In this document: positions 12,110-24,683 of the stretch, piece after piece
Numbering within the stretch: the first letter of the stretch is position 1
Layout of the letters: the number at the start of each line of letters is the position of its first letter
Assembly (NCBI GenBank): GCA_014843695.1
Contig: CM026404.1
Coordinates: forward strand, 58,787,311 to 58,851,310
Length of the DNA: 64,000 nt
Direction of reading: 5' to 3'
From: Archivesica marissinica
Lineage: Eukaryota > Mollusca > Bivalvia > Venerida > Vesicomyidae
The notes under the pieces: generated by a model
What the model saw: the letters and a program-made list of their open reading frames with translations, nothing else
Database searches by the model: none
Told to the model about the DNA's origin: nothing
Translations under genes and position numbers: made by a program

Positions 12110-12590
12110 CGTTACTGTACAAATTGGTTATAAAATATGCTAACATGACTTGATATTTTGTTCTAATGAACAAAGAACAGATCTACCGTTGTAAAATATG
12201 CAATATACCACGGCGAGAACAGTTGTATGTTATGGCTGTTGAATTTTTCCTCCCCCGTATAAAAACTTATTAATGAACGTAAACAAAAATCGTAGTAAAA
12301 TATCGTCGTCTGCAAATAGTAAAAAGTAAAATCTGATGACGAACGAGAACAGGTCATGCGGGCACTTAATCATGCTACCTCTCGTCTAGCCAATCATATG
12401 CCCACTGCTGATTCCAACATTAGCAGCGAATCGGTGGAGTTGGCATTGCCAGTCCAAGATAGTTCCATTTCCCCACCCACTACGGTTGGCCACGTTAATG
12501 TCCAGAAAAGTCACGCAACTGCAATGCTAATTTTTACGGGAAATATCTCAAGCAGCACAATTAATGTCCATGTCCATGACACAAAATAAG
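12110..12590 (+). repeat. unidentified dispersed repeat with coding-like sequence, copy 1
   Basis: Matches the reverse complement of 19800-20275 over about 450 bp and 38095-38278 over its first part. The 3' half carries an open frame with codon-level similarity to the other copy (shared peptide blocks RALNHATSR, DSNISSESVEL, HVNVQK, GNISSSTINVHV), and a TATA-like ccccgtataaaa lies ~70 bp upstream. It may be the 5' end of a transposon gene or of a duplicated host gene. I do not recognise the family. Confidence 0.55.
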
Positions 12591-13955
12591 AAGTGCAAAT
12601 AATCCTTTCCCCTCGGCGTTTGACGTTTTATCAATTTTTAAACTGAATATGTTGGACAGTGTTGAATTGTTTATGAAAATAACAGTGTGACAGGAAGCGT
12701 TGCTATTTTTTTAAGAAATTGTATTAATAGTGTTCATGATTACACTGGGTAGAAGACAAAATGAAAAAACGAAGGATCATTATACAGTTCGGGATAACTA
12801 TATGAAGAGTGTTAGAAAGATGGTCGATATGCCTGTAGATTAAAATGTTTCCAATGTGAGAGGGTTATTATGGATACTATGTAGGAATTAGCTCAGCAAC
12901 TTTAAAACAATTTTATGTAGAGCAGATTGAATTGAAATTAATCGGTCACATTTTGCCATACAGTCAGTTTCAATTAATTATACTCTCGTCTATGTGCATA
13001 GCATATTATAAAACAAAACATGAACAATAAGCCAATACAACCAGGGTCAACGTTGAATGTATATTATATGAATATTTCCCTTACTTGGTTGAGGGGGATA
13101 TTGTGGAGTATTTGTCCGAGGGAACATTATCTGTCGAGGCGAAAACCGAGAGTTTTAATGTTACCAAAGGGAGATAATCCACAACATCCCTCTTTAACCA
13201 ATGTCATTATATATTGTATTATGCCGTTAACCAATGTCATTATATATTGTATTATGCCTAATGCAACGTCATGAGGGCATATTTGACACACCCACTATGT
13301 TAGCATTTTGTTTCAGTAGACTCTATTCATAGCTCCAATTCTCCATAACAAAATCATAACAGCAATGGCATGAATGTGCGTACATCACTTTTAGCATGTT
13401 TAATTAATATTTCTGGTATAAAAAACTGGATACTCGCATACAAGAAACATTAATATATCTGTAAACAACTGGCTACCTCTATGCTCCCCCAATGGGAGGG
13501 GGCATATACCTTTGCCACTTTGTCCGTCCGTCCGTTCATTCGTCTGACTGTTCGTTCATCCGAAACTTCTTGTCCCGAAAATAACTCGAAAAGAATAGAA
13601 GGAAATCAAATGAAACTTGAATCAGTAACGGAGAGCAATGAGGCGGAATGCAGCGCGCAATAACTATAACTCTGTATTGTGCTTACTGAATTATCTCCCT
13701 TTCACTTTATTGAATGCTTGTCTGGAGCATAACTCGAAACGTATTAACGGAAATTAAATCAAATCGTAATAGTAATTTGCTTGATACTAAGTAACTGATT
13801 TCAAAGAGGGATGCATTGAAATAGATAATTGTTTGCCAGAAAATAAACGAGTTCATGCGAAAAACAATAATGATTTTATCAGACATGTCACTGTGTAAAC
13901 CCGTGTTTGATATATATACCATAAACATGACCGACAGGCTGAACATCCCAGCACA
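12591..13955. other. unassigned stretch
   Basis: Includes a 33-bp direct duplication at about 13194-13258 (taaccaatgtcattatatat). At 13485-13760 there is a repeat-like region with a tccgtccgtccgttc run. No gene is supported. Confidence 0.35.
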
Positions 13956-14440
13956 GTCCAGGGAAGTTTCAGCCCATCCCACGCCCAGTTCAGTCCAGCG
14001 AAGTTCAGCCCGTCACACACAGCCCAGCCCAGTTCAGTCCAGCGAAGTTCAGCCCGTCACACACAGCCCAGCCCAGTTCAGTCCAGCGAAGTTCAGCCCG
14101 TCACACACAGCCCAGCCCAGTTCAGTCCAGCGAAGTTCAGCCCGTCCCATACAACCCAGCCCAGTTAAGTCCAGCGAAGTTCAGCCCATCCCACACAGCA
14201 CAGTCCAGCCCAGTTAAGTCCAGCGAAGTTCAGCCCATCCCATATAGCCCAGCCCAGTTCAGTCCAGCGAAGTTCAGCCCGTCACACACAGCCCAGCCCA
14301 GTTCAGTCCAGCGAAGTTCAGCCCGTCACACACAGCCCAGCCCAGTTCAGTCCAGCGAAGTTCAGCCCGTCACATACAGCCCAGCCCAGTTAAGTCCAGC
14401 GAAGTTCAGCCCGTCCCACACAGCACAGTCCAGCCCAGTA
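13956..14440. repeat. minisatellite, ~10 x 44 bp, CAGCCC/CAGTCC-rich
   Basis: The unit begins agttcagtccagcgaagttc, followed by agcccgtcacacacagcccagccc. Diverged cagtcc-type words continue to about 14665. The array creates a spurious plus-strand ORF. Confidence 0.9.
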
Positions 14441-14665
14441 TGGACAGTCAAACGTCATTGTTGACAAGTCTAGTAAGCATTGTCCAACCCTGTCCTGCCC
14501 TGCAAAGTCCAGCGCATATCATCACACCATATCCAAGTCAATTCCAGCACAGCTCATTCCAGCCTTGACCAGCGCAAGCCAGTCCAGCACAGCACAGTCC
14601 AGTCCAACACGGCTTAATACATTGTCTACCAGCCAGTTCAGTCCAGACTAACGCAGCCAGGGCCG

Positions 14666-17039
14666 AATTGTCTTAATGGCAATGAACATTCATTTCTTGC
14701 AAAATCAACAGTACAAGCAACTTTGCGTAGTTTGTGACTTTATTTGCCGTAGATTCAATTAACTAAGTACATTCTACATCTCGGTATTTACCAACCAGAG
14801 TAGTTCATGTAGATTACAAGGATACTATTTAAAGCCGATGCTCTAATGGCATCGTTTAATATCGCAATTGTAATTGAGAACACGCTCACGTGGGTAATCA
14901 TTATCTATGTAAGTTTTCACTTTGATGTTAATATAGAGAAATGGTAATTCTCACAAAGAACTTACTAGCGTAACCCTAGATCACGAATATATATTGACAA
15001 ATAGTGGACGTCGTCATAGTGCATAAACAACTCGACAACGGGGGCTGACCTTGTCTATGTTCGTGTTGTGTTACTATAATGAGTTTTCGCGACTCATGAC
15101 TAATGCTCACAAAACACGGACTTTACGTGAAATTAAATTACTTCACCATTTAGTTCAATAGCGAGTCACTGGCACGTGGGTTGGTGATAAACATATGCTC
15201 TCAAATAAATCCACCTACTTTATTCCTGACATATTCAAATCATAAGACCCATTAAAAATTCCCCCATAAAATGGATGACGCTTGGCATAAATAAATATCC
15301 ATATGGATACTCGATTAACTTCACCTTGTACATTTGTAATAGTGAGGTTAGAATATCATAACACCCTTGGACATTGTGAAGAATGCATGACATTTGACAT
15401 ACACAATACGTATGACATTTATTTGATCCGAATACCGACCTTTTCCGAATGGCCACCATATTGGATTTTAAAATAGTCACCGATAATTTAGGTATTTATA
15501 ACATATGTTTGGAAATATCAAAAATACGTTCAATATTTTGTATAATTATACGAATATTAATACGGTTTGGTGAGCAGAACATTGCATTTACTTTGACACC
15601 ATGGTCTAATAAGACTGGTGGGCACCTTCAACAATATTCCATCTCAATTCTGTTGGATTGGTTGCATCTTGTCGTGACTTCATACACCGACCTCATATCA
15701 GGACACCTTGATATACAGCTCTTCTAGCATGCTTTCCAAGGATCTACTTCGCTTTGTGAACAGGGACTTCCTGGCATTATGAACTGTTGATGTTTGAACA
15801 TACAGTAACATACCACTCATCTTTCCAACTGTTCCATATATTGGTCCAATGTTGCTGGCTCTCTTGTGATTTCTGTGAACGATTCATCAACATCGGGCAT
15901 TTCACTTCATATCACAAACAACTATATGACTGTCAGCTGTGGGTGATGGTTTGTGGTTTTCACTTGAGGAGGAGACACTAGAAGAACGGTTGTGTTTGAT
16001 TCAGGGAGTGCCTGTTGTAAAGAATGCGATCTCTAAAATACAAGTGCTGCATGGAAATGGTCATGCGTGTTGTAGCAACATATCAATAGTCATACAATAT
16101 TACACACCAAGGTATACATCACAATCAATATGAATTATAGTACATGTATATCAATTAGGTCGCATATTGTAAAAAACCTGTCCGTAACTGCAATGGGATT
16201 TATATTTATTACTGTAGTAAGCTTAAGTCATGATGTTTTCTCTGCATTACTGAAATACTTTTTTAAGTCAATACTTTACTGTAATATGGGCAATCAGATG
16301 CAACATTTACAAACCTGTCATCAGGAATGGTGACAGAGTGATATACATTTCTTTTATGATGTCCAATGAATGATAACATTTTCACAGTGAAAGAAAACTC
16401 CATCGTCCACTGCTTTCAAACATTTTCTCTGCCACCGCTTGAGTTTCGTATTCCTGGGCGGTTAGATGTACTTTTGTATTTAGCTATCATGAACAGTTAA
16501 TTATAAAGTAAGAGTCTAATGAATTTCTTTTGTGTGTAGTTTTTAATTTTGACAGCAAACACAAAATAACTTGAAAATTATACCTGAACTATTTCTTATT
16601 ACGGACGTTCACATTAACATAAGTGGTTGTGCGAGTGTGTAATGTAGTGAAATGATGCTCCCTACATGGGCAGTTAAAATGAATTAAATTTGATAACAAC
16701 TATTATATTAGCCAAAATCAATGGAAATCATAAGTGGAAATACATATTTCGGTGATCACAAGATGAAATAAAATCCTATCGTATTCTAATAAAAACACAA
16801 ATCTGTATGTTCAAAGAAAGGACCCCACAGAAGTTGTAGTTTAAACATAGTTTATTTCAAACAATGATACAACATGTACAAATTTACATTTTACACAACA
16901 TTTAGAAACATGTAAGAAAAAGGATTAGAACCGGAAGCTATAGCTTATAGAGGTCAAAGAAAGGATCCCACAGAAGTTGTAGAGCTTGGGAGAAGTTGTG
17001 ATTAATATTATCGAACTCTTTATACCTTGATTTGTACAG
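14666..17039. other. unassigned stretch
   Basis: No exon was identified. Several ORFs of 60-92 codons lie between 15235 and 16333, but none shows a recognisable motif or convincing splice-bounded structure. Confidence 0.3.
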
Positions 17040-17262
17040 GGCTCACTCTGGAGCATTGTGGTACAAAGTCAGTATGGTGTGGTGGAAAAGACCACCCATA
17101 TATCCTGGGTAGAAACAAGTACCAAATTGTTCAACCTCCGCGTTCTCACATATCGTCATTTTTATCACTTGTCCCGGATAGGGAGCGAACATGCGGCCTT
17201 TGATGATAGCGATGAAAGGCGAGGTCTAACAACGGTGTGCTAGATCACTCGACCACTAAAGT
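17040..17262 (-). mobile_element. tRNA-like SINE remnant
   Basis: The minus strand starts gtggtcgagtgatctagcac and has a degenerate B box (atgttcgctcc) and a body with ccaggatatatgggtgg. A single diverged copy in this window. Confidence 0.45.
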
Positions 17263-17346
17263 AAATACACAATTTTGAACATTCAGTGGATACACAACGC
17301 CTTTAACCATGGCATTACTGATATCTGCTGTCGCCATACTAAGTGA

Positions 17347-18393
17347 TACAGTATAACCCCTCTCACCGGACTTCGTCCGGACCGGACAAACAGTCTGGTT
17401 TAGAGGGGGTTCCGGATTAGAGGTTTTTTATATTTAACACAAAAATATATCAAAACATAAATATACACTAGTACGAAAGAAACATTTATTTTTGGAACAT
17501 GTAGTCATGGACGACTGCACATCTAGTTTTTGGAACATATATTCATGGACTGCACATCTAGTTTTTGGAACATGTATTCATGGACGACTGCACATCTAGT
17601 TTTTGGAACATGTATTCATGGACGACTGCACATCTAGTTTTTGGAACATGTATTCATGGACGACTGCACATCTAGTTTTTGGAACATGTATTCATGGACG
17701 ACTGCACATCTAGTTTTTGGAACATGTATTCATGGACGACTGCACATCTAGTTTTTGGAACATGTATTCATGGACGACTGCACATCTAGTTTTTGGAACA
17801 TGTTGTCATGGACTGCACATCTAGTGTTTGGAACATGTATTCATGGACGACTGCACATCTAGTTTTTGGAACATGTATTCATGGACGACTGCACATCTAG
17901 TTTTTGGAACATGTAGTCATGGACGACTGCACATCTATTTTTGATAAATAATAATAGGAATAAATAGTATAATACTTTAATTTCAAAATTACCACAATGT
18001 TAATCATATCATCTGAATACATGTACATGTATATCGTACATTTACACTGCTACTAAATGTTAATCCAAGTAGATGTATACTGCATACAAAACAACAACGT
18101 TACTCCAGCATGAAAACAAAGGAATATTGCCACTTTTATGACAGTACACAAGGATATTCGTTTAACTGGCTTCTTTTCATAATTGGCTAGTCCGGTTTAG
18201 AGGGGTCATTTTGTGTTGAAAATACACAAAATGTTACGAATTTGTGTCCGGTTATCGGAGTAGAGGGGTTCCGGATTACAGGGGTTTATATTACAATGAA
18301 AATAGAAGGGTAAACATCTGGACCGGAGAAAAAGGCCGGTTTGGAGGAGGTTCCGGATTAGAGGGGTCCGGTTTAGAGGGGTTATACTATATA
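17347..18393. mobile_element. non-autonomous pogo/Tigger-like DNA element
   Basis: Terminal inverted repeats: left agtataacccctctcaccgg, right end the reverse complement of agtataacccctctaaaccg, both flanked by TA, which fits the TA target of the Tc1/mariner/pogo superfamily. Subterminal blocks of the form ccggtttagaggggt and ttccggattagagg recur near both ends. There is no transposase, and a 38-bp minisatellite fills much of the interior. Superfamily assignment rests on TIR and TA only. Confidence 0.6.
17487..17938. repeat. minisatellite, 12 x 38 bp, inside the pogo-like element
   Basis: The unit is catctagtttttggaacatg followed by tattcatggacgactgca. Units are almost identical, with two units missing gac. 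Confidence 0.95.
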
Positions 18394-18642
18394 CGTATTG
18401 CAAGGCTAAACAGTTGATAAACAAGAATCTTTTTCTCTTGTAAAATCGTGTATCATTAGTCCTACGTAGATTGGAAACGGAGTTTCTAGATTTTATTTGT
18501 GTCATCTGTTTACGTGGGTAGCGTGCCCTGTTGAATATAATAAGTTGTTAAATCACAGGAGCAGCCTCATTATTTGATCTCTGTGACTGATGTGTGATAT
18601 TCGGACCATCATAAATGATGTTCCTCAGTTGCATGATAACAA

Positions 18643-18894
18643 GTTTAAACTTTATTTGTTTTACAACGATTGCGAGACAAGCTTTAACAACTTATAGTAA
18701 TCACTCTCATTGGCGCGGATGAAAGCGTATATGTTGTCATTCGTGTGGGAGGAAACCGGAGTATACGGCAGAAAACCCACCTGTCCGATCTGGCGATCAC
18801 CGTACCATCTCACATATTTGCCGGTCCGAGTATCGAACCGAAGTTGCATTGGTGAGAAGCGAGCGCGCTAACCACTGCGTTAATCGGACAGCCA
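18643..18894 (-). mobile_element. SINE family B
   Basis: Full-length minus-strand copy: tail gtttaaactttatttgtttt at the left, head ggctgtccgattaacgcag at the right. Confidence 0.85.
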
Positions 18895-19799
18895 TATCCT
18901 TCCTGCACGATTTACTAAAATTTAATGTTCCATTAGAAGAATATGTGTCCCAGTTGAAGAGTTCAATATATGCATATGGCATCTTCATCAAAGTATTTTA
19001 TTGTAAGTGCCATGTCAATATCATCCTAAATAGCAAAGAACACATATGGTTAGGCGACTTTCAGGCAATACGATATGTTCAACTTTACCTGGTCAACTAA
19101 CAAAACAAGTTATATACCAACATCTTTGTAAATGTCTGACGTTTGTCACACATGCGGCATAAATTATCATAATTCGTGGCGTTCGGATAAATCCAAGATG
19201 GCGTCCAAAATGGCCGCCATAAATTGATAGTTGCCCATGATTTATATATTAATAGTTTATCAATTATTATTACCTAGATTACCTGTTTTGATGTTATTTG
19301 CCCACTACAATACTGTCTACCCCCATGTCTATACTTTGTGTTTTCCAGTGTAATATATATTAGCTGATTTGATACGGTCATCAGACAAAACCAACTCATA
19401 ACTAGTTCCTGAGAAATAACGCATGCGCATATGGTGTTAGATTGTTTACTTCCGTAGCGTCCCATAGTGTCAATGTTGACAGATAGCAGATGTTTGTATT
19501 TTCGTGGTAATATTTCAATCGTGTTCGTGTATCTAATTCAGTGATTGTGATTTAATTCTGATAAATGGATAATGGAGACAATAAATTCGATTATTAAATG
19601 TTCAAATTCATATCAAAGTAATACTACGTTATTACGTTGCTAGTGTAATATCGATCAGCATATGTATCGACCATCGGTAACCTTCGACATCAGGCTGATA
19701 TCAAGATACCTTGGGTAGATACCTACGCTGATATGACATTAGCCCCGTAATAACCTCTAAATAGCGTACGGTTGTTTTGGGGTGCTTGTCTGACTCTTC
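18895..19799. other. unassigned stretch
   Basis: Includes a gatggcgtccaaaatggccgcc segment near 19198-19222. No exon is supported. Confidence 0.35.
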
Positions 19800-20275
19800 T
19801 GTATCGTCTGTGTCATTGACATGGACATTAATTGTGCTGCTTGAGATATTTCCCGTAAACATGTGAATTGCAGTTGCGTAACTTTTCTGGACATTAACGT
19901 GGCCAACTGTAGTGGGTGGGGAAATGGAACTCTCTTGGCATGCAATACCAACTCCACCGATTCGCTGCTAATGTTGGAATCAGCAGCGGTCAGATGATTG
20001 GCTTGGCGAGAGGTAGCATGATTAAGTGCCCGACTGACCTGTTCTCGTTCCTCATTAGATTTATTTTTGACTATTTGCAGACGACGATATTTACTACGAT
20101 TTTTGTTTACGTCACGTGATTTTCATTCATAAATAAGTTTATATACGGGGGAGGAAACATTCAACAGCCATAAAATAGATCTGTTCTAGCCGTGGTAACT
20201 TACATATTTTACAACGGTAGATCTGTACTTTGTTCATTAGAACAAAATATCAAGTCATGTTAGAATTTTGCATGT
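19800..20275 (-). repeat. unidentified dispersed repeat with coding-like sequence, copy 2
   Basis: Inverted relative to the 12.1-kb copy. On the minus strand a TATA-like cccccgtatataaac precedes a coding-like frame with the same peptide blocks (REQVS/RALNHATSR, DSNISSESVEL, GNISSSTINVHV). The frame continues further than in copy 1 before being lost, with a frameshift between the SESVEL block and the HVNVQK block. It abuts the 3' end of the LINE at 20.3-24.0 kb. Confidence 0.55.
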
Positions 20276-20289
20276 TACATAATTATGTA

Positions 20290-22880
20290 ATGATGTAATG
20301 CGTATGGACATACATGGAAAATAATGACAATGTCATGATGGATTTTAGAATATGCAAAACATGATCATGACTGTATTAAGAGTGTAGGGAGTATTCAACT
20401 GGTAACTCATATATCCTAAACAAGTGAATTACGAAGGAATAAAGCTCCATGAATATATTTCCTAAAGTTAACCAGCTCTAGGGAATTGTCACATTGAAAT
20501 ATTTGCAATAATTTGAACATACTTGGTCGATTAGAATATAAACGTTTAATATATTTTTTTCTTAATGTACTATACACCTCACATTTAAACATGAAATGAA
20601 ACTCATCTTCCACGTTGTTTGTATTACACAATAAACATAACCTTTCGTTTTAATCAATACGGTTTCTACCATATCTGCCAGTTTCAATCCGTAAGTTGTG
20701 CGCTGATATCCTCAATTTTGTAAATGCAATTGTTAATTTTCTGCTTAGTATTATATCTAAGTACGATTCGTAACCAAAATTAATCTTTACATTTTTATAT
20801 ATTATAAGTGCCTTATTTATTCGAAGATCAGTTTGTGAAGTCTGCAGAAAATCATCTATAATTCTTTGCTTAAATTCAGAAATAAATTGTGTATGGTTGA
20901 TGACATATATACAAAAAGCCAAATTTACTTAGCAATTCCCTAACTCTGGACAACCAATTCTGTTTGTCAGTTACTAAATCATATAGACACGTCTGTAACG
21001 TCGACTTAATAACTATAGTTTCCATTGTAACTATTTTTAACCAATATTTTACAACTCTTACATATATACAATGGGTATCTTCCAAGTTCATAATATACAG
21101 CTACATTACTAGTTGATTGCTTAACACCAAGAACTAACTTGCAGAATTTCAAGTGCAATGTCTCTAAATGTTTAGTGTAAAATGGATGATACTAGAGCAT
21201 CGAAGAGCTGGAGAGCGGTTTTTGGTTTTGTCTCGTGTTTACGTAGATTAGCTGTTAGTATGTTCATAGCTTTTTGGCCTTTGCCATGGAGTTTTTGTGA
21301 ATTTAAATTGAGATTACCGGTATAGTTAAGTGTAACACCAACGTAGTTAAAGTCATTGACTACCTCGACGGCATCTCCCCGATACAACCATTGCTCTCCT
21401 GTCTTTAGACCACCCCGTTTACGGAACACCATTATCTCGACTTTAAAACATTAACTTCAAGGCCCCATTTGTCACAATACATACTTAGATTATTCAATGT
21501 ATTTTGCAGGTCAACTGGTGTTAAGCCAATAAAAACCATGTCATCCGCGAATAGTTATAAAATCAAACATATGTCATTAATATCAATGCCACTATTAATC
21601 GTGTCCTGTAAGTTGTCAATGTTTCATATCAATAAAGGAACAGTATAATCTATTGTTCTTGTTTAATATGTGTTCAATTAAAGAATGCAAACTAAAAATT
21701 GCATCTACTGTCGAACGACCCTTACCAAATCCAAATTGTGCATCGGAAATAATAGTATTGTTTTCACACCAGTTTGTAATGCGACTATTTAATATGCAAG
21801 TAAATAATTTACCAAAGTTACTTAATAGGGTAATGCCTCGATAATTGTTTGCGTCATCGTTGTCACCTATTATGTATACAGGTACAATAAAACCCTTTGT
21901 CCAGCTTTCTGGGAAATTGACGGAATTTAAAATATTAAAAATATCAATGATGTGGCCAGATAAAATATCGCCCGTTTCTAAGAAATATTCGTTTAAAAAA
22001 TTGTCATCAGACGTGGCTTTATTTCGCTTAAGAGATTTGATTGCATCTTTTACCTCAGTGTAAGTAATAGGTAGATCTAAATCCTTAAATATGATATTTG
22101 ATGCATTGAAATCGTTTGTTTCATTAAATTCTTCAAAATGTTTGAAGAAAGCATCAGACGAAATATTAGCACTTTTCTTATTAGTTGATTTCCTAAAATG
22201 CATCCAGAACTAGCTGAATTATTGAAATAAGTATAATTTCCGCAAATATCATCGTGCAGACGACCATTTGCTATACGTAGTATGGTAGCCTTGCACAAGT
22301 CGAGTAATTTGTTACCATGTGAGTTACTCCCATTGTCTTGATTAGCGCGCATTAACATATTATCAGGTAGATAGTTATCATCATCCAGATCAGCGATATA
22401 CATGTCGGCATCAATGTAATCCTTTTTGCATGAGACCCTAGCATTGTAGTCGCCGGAGACCAGAACCTTACCCATATAGTCATACAGATAAATATCATTT
22501 TGCATTAGTTCAAACAGATCCGCATCGATAAGATTTGTAATTGGAGAGGTATCTCCCCACATATATACAGCAGCAAAATATACATCAGACTTATATCACA
22601 TTTTAACCAGATTATTGTGTCATGTACATTTTTCAATATGGAAATACCGTCTTTAAGAACATCTCTACAATACATGACAATACCACCGCTATTGCGCCTG
22701 GCATTGCGGTGTCTATGCTTTCTATAACAGTTAAAGCAGTGGTAATCGTCTAACTCTATATCACTAGTTTTACATGTCCATGATTCTAGCAACACAAGTA
22801 TGTCATGTTCAGTCAATAATTTTACAAAGTCTGAATGTCCGCACTTACTAGAAGTAAGGCCATTACAGTTCTAAACTAAA
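20290..22880 (-). pseudogene. LINE ORF2 pseudogene (endonuclease + reverse transcriptase)
   Basis: Minus-strand remains in order: endonuclease (LLESWT block near 22790; VSGDYNARV near 22450), RT (NNYRGITLLSNFGKL near 21840; AQFGFGKGRSTVDAI near 21730; FADDMVF at about 21525-21545), then a C-terminal region to 20416 with a Cys/His pair (CNTN..EDEFHFMFKC). The ORF is broken by several frameshifts and stops. The RT segment between the FID motif and FADD is deleted: sequence runs from FIDM almost directly to the region before FADD. It is a Jockey-superclade-like non-LTR element as judged from motif spacing; the exact clade is uncertain. Confidence 0.8.
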
Positions 22881-23012
22881 CACTTTAGTTCACCCTCCGC
22901 TCCTTCCAAACTGCCTGCATCTTTCACTGGACGTCCGATCACATATAGCGTGTCGTAGCTTATCCATGCAGTTTTCCCCTGGTCCTTGGCCTTTTTCATT
23001 ACCTTCACAAGC

Positions 23013-23979
23013 TCACGTCGTTTTGCTGCCACTTCGGGTGGCAAGGAATTGTTCAGTTACATAGAGGTTTGTACCTTTCAATTTGTAGCTTGATTTCCTG
23101 ACAAGTTCGCGGTCCGTGAATAAATTGAATGTGCACACAATACGACAGTGATACATTGCTGAAGCTTCTCCAGCTGATGTGGGCTGTCCCATTCTGTGGG
23201 CGCGTTCTATTTTCATATTGTTAACAATATCGTGTGCAATAGCTAATTTCTCCTTCATTAGGTTCCTCACAATGTCTGTAGTGTGTTCTGGCTTTTCGTT
23301 GGCTAATTCAGGCACATTACCAAATATAATATTGTTCTGCATGGACTGTGCTTGCAGATAAGTCACAGTATTCCTAAGCTCTATGTTGTCCTGTGCCATC
23401 TGAGTAAGTTTATCTTGACAGAAACCTGTAGCAAGTTTAACATTATCTACTTTATCCTCTACGCGGTTACTTTTCTCATCTGCAGCTTTACTCCTAGTGT
23501 CCATATGTACCCACAACCTTTTAAGCTCTTTGTCAAAACTATTTACTTTCTGCTCTAACGTATCCAGAGTCTTAAGCTTTCTGTCCATATCACAAATTCT
23601 TAGATCAATCCGACACAGGAGTGCCAACACATCACTCAAACTCGACCTGGTCGTTCACACTCCCAGTTGCACCACAAACTGTTTTAACGGAATCACCAGC
23701 TTCATCCGTAACATTGGTACTCATACTTGCTTCTACAGACGTAGATTCCTCACTTAGAGATTGCAGTACACTGAAGGAATTATTAGTGTTAATAGTTGCC
23801 TGTATATCACTAGTGTTTCTTTCATGAGATATTGGCTCTGGTTCACTTCCAATGTCGCCAGTTTGAAGTTCATCGCATGATGTCTCTGTTAGCCCACCGT
23901 ATTTGAGCACCTTATTGCAGTTCAGATCGTCGTCACTTTCACTATTCTTTTTCCGCTTGATATGTTTTTTCTTGACCAT
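23013..23979 (-). pseudogene. LINE ORF1 pseudogene (coiled coil + RRM-like)
   Basis: Two overlapping minus-strand frames, 23979-23632 and 23639-23013, are one ORF1 split by a frameshift near 23635. The first part starts with a lysine-rich MVKKKHIKRKKN stretch and an acidic low-complexity region. The second has a heptad-like coiled coil (LCRIDLRICDMDRKLKTLDT ...) and then an RRM-like block (NNIIFGNVPE, IERAHRMG, VRKSSYKLKGTNLYVTEQF), the layout of L1/CR1-type ORF1 nucleic-acid-binding proteins. It lies directly upstream of the endonuclease of the same element. Confidence 0.8.
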
Positions 23980-24683
23980 TGTTTACTAATTTACATAGTG
24001 TACATGACACATTTGCAATTCACTGAATTTACAGTTTCTTCGACGATTATGTTGTAAACAGAATCTTATATTCGTGACCATTTGTTATTGAATTTATTTA
24101 ACTTGTCTTCTAAAAACGATAACAACTCGTTGGCTTGCTTTTATAGATTTTAGAAGATTGGTTAAATAAATTCAATAGCCAATTACAACTCACATACTAT
24201 TTATCTCATATAATTGGAAACTGTTCGTTTAAGATGACACGCAGTGTGCTGATCATATTGTAATGGTGCTTAACAGATCCCCATTAACTATTATGTCAGC
24301 AAGAGTTCTAATGAGACTGATGTCAATAGTCATTATGAACTACAGTCAAACCTGTCTTAAGCAGCCAGCCGAGGGAATCACCGAAAGTAGCTGCTTAGCA
24401 TGGGTGGCAGGGAAAATGGAGAGTAAAACAGCATATTGGGAATCTGGAAACTACATTAGGCAACATATATACGTATTCGCTTCAACGTTATCAACACTAT
24501 ATTTTGCCAGTAAAAACTTATTTTGCGAAGCTTATTTTGCATATTATTAGTATATTTCTCAACACCATTCAGCTTACTAAATCGGTGTCTTACATAGCTC
24601 TGTGCATACATTATGTCATTATGTTGAACACACTAAAATAGTTTAACTTTCGTCAACAGTATGTAATCACAGCACGTGCATGT
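23980..24683. other. unassigned stretch
   Basis: Contains a short fragment (24345-24420, ctacagtcaaacctgtctta) of the type seen at DNA-transposon ends. No upstream transporter exon could be identified. Confidence 0.35.

Noticed and set aside
15449..16333. Cluster of short ORFs that might be exons
   Set aside because: No recognisable domain, no consistent splice phases, and both strands are equally open.
1..24683. N-terminal exon(s) of the DUR3-like gene
   Set aside because: I searched by eye for the expected WTWAATLLQ-type helix before the YGISGPFW exon and found no convincing match; they may be upstream of the window or missed.
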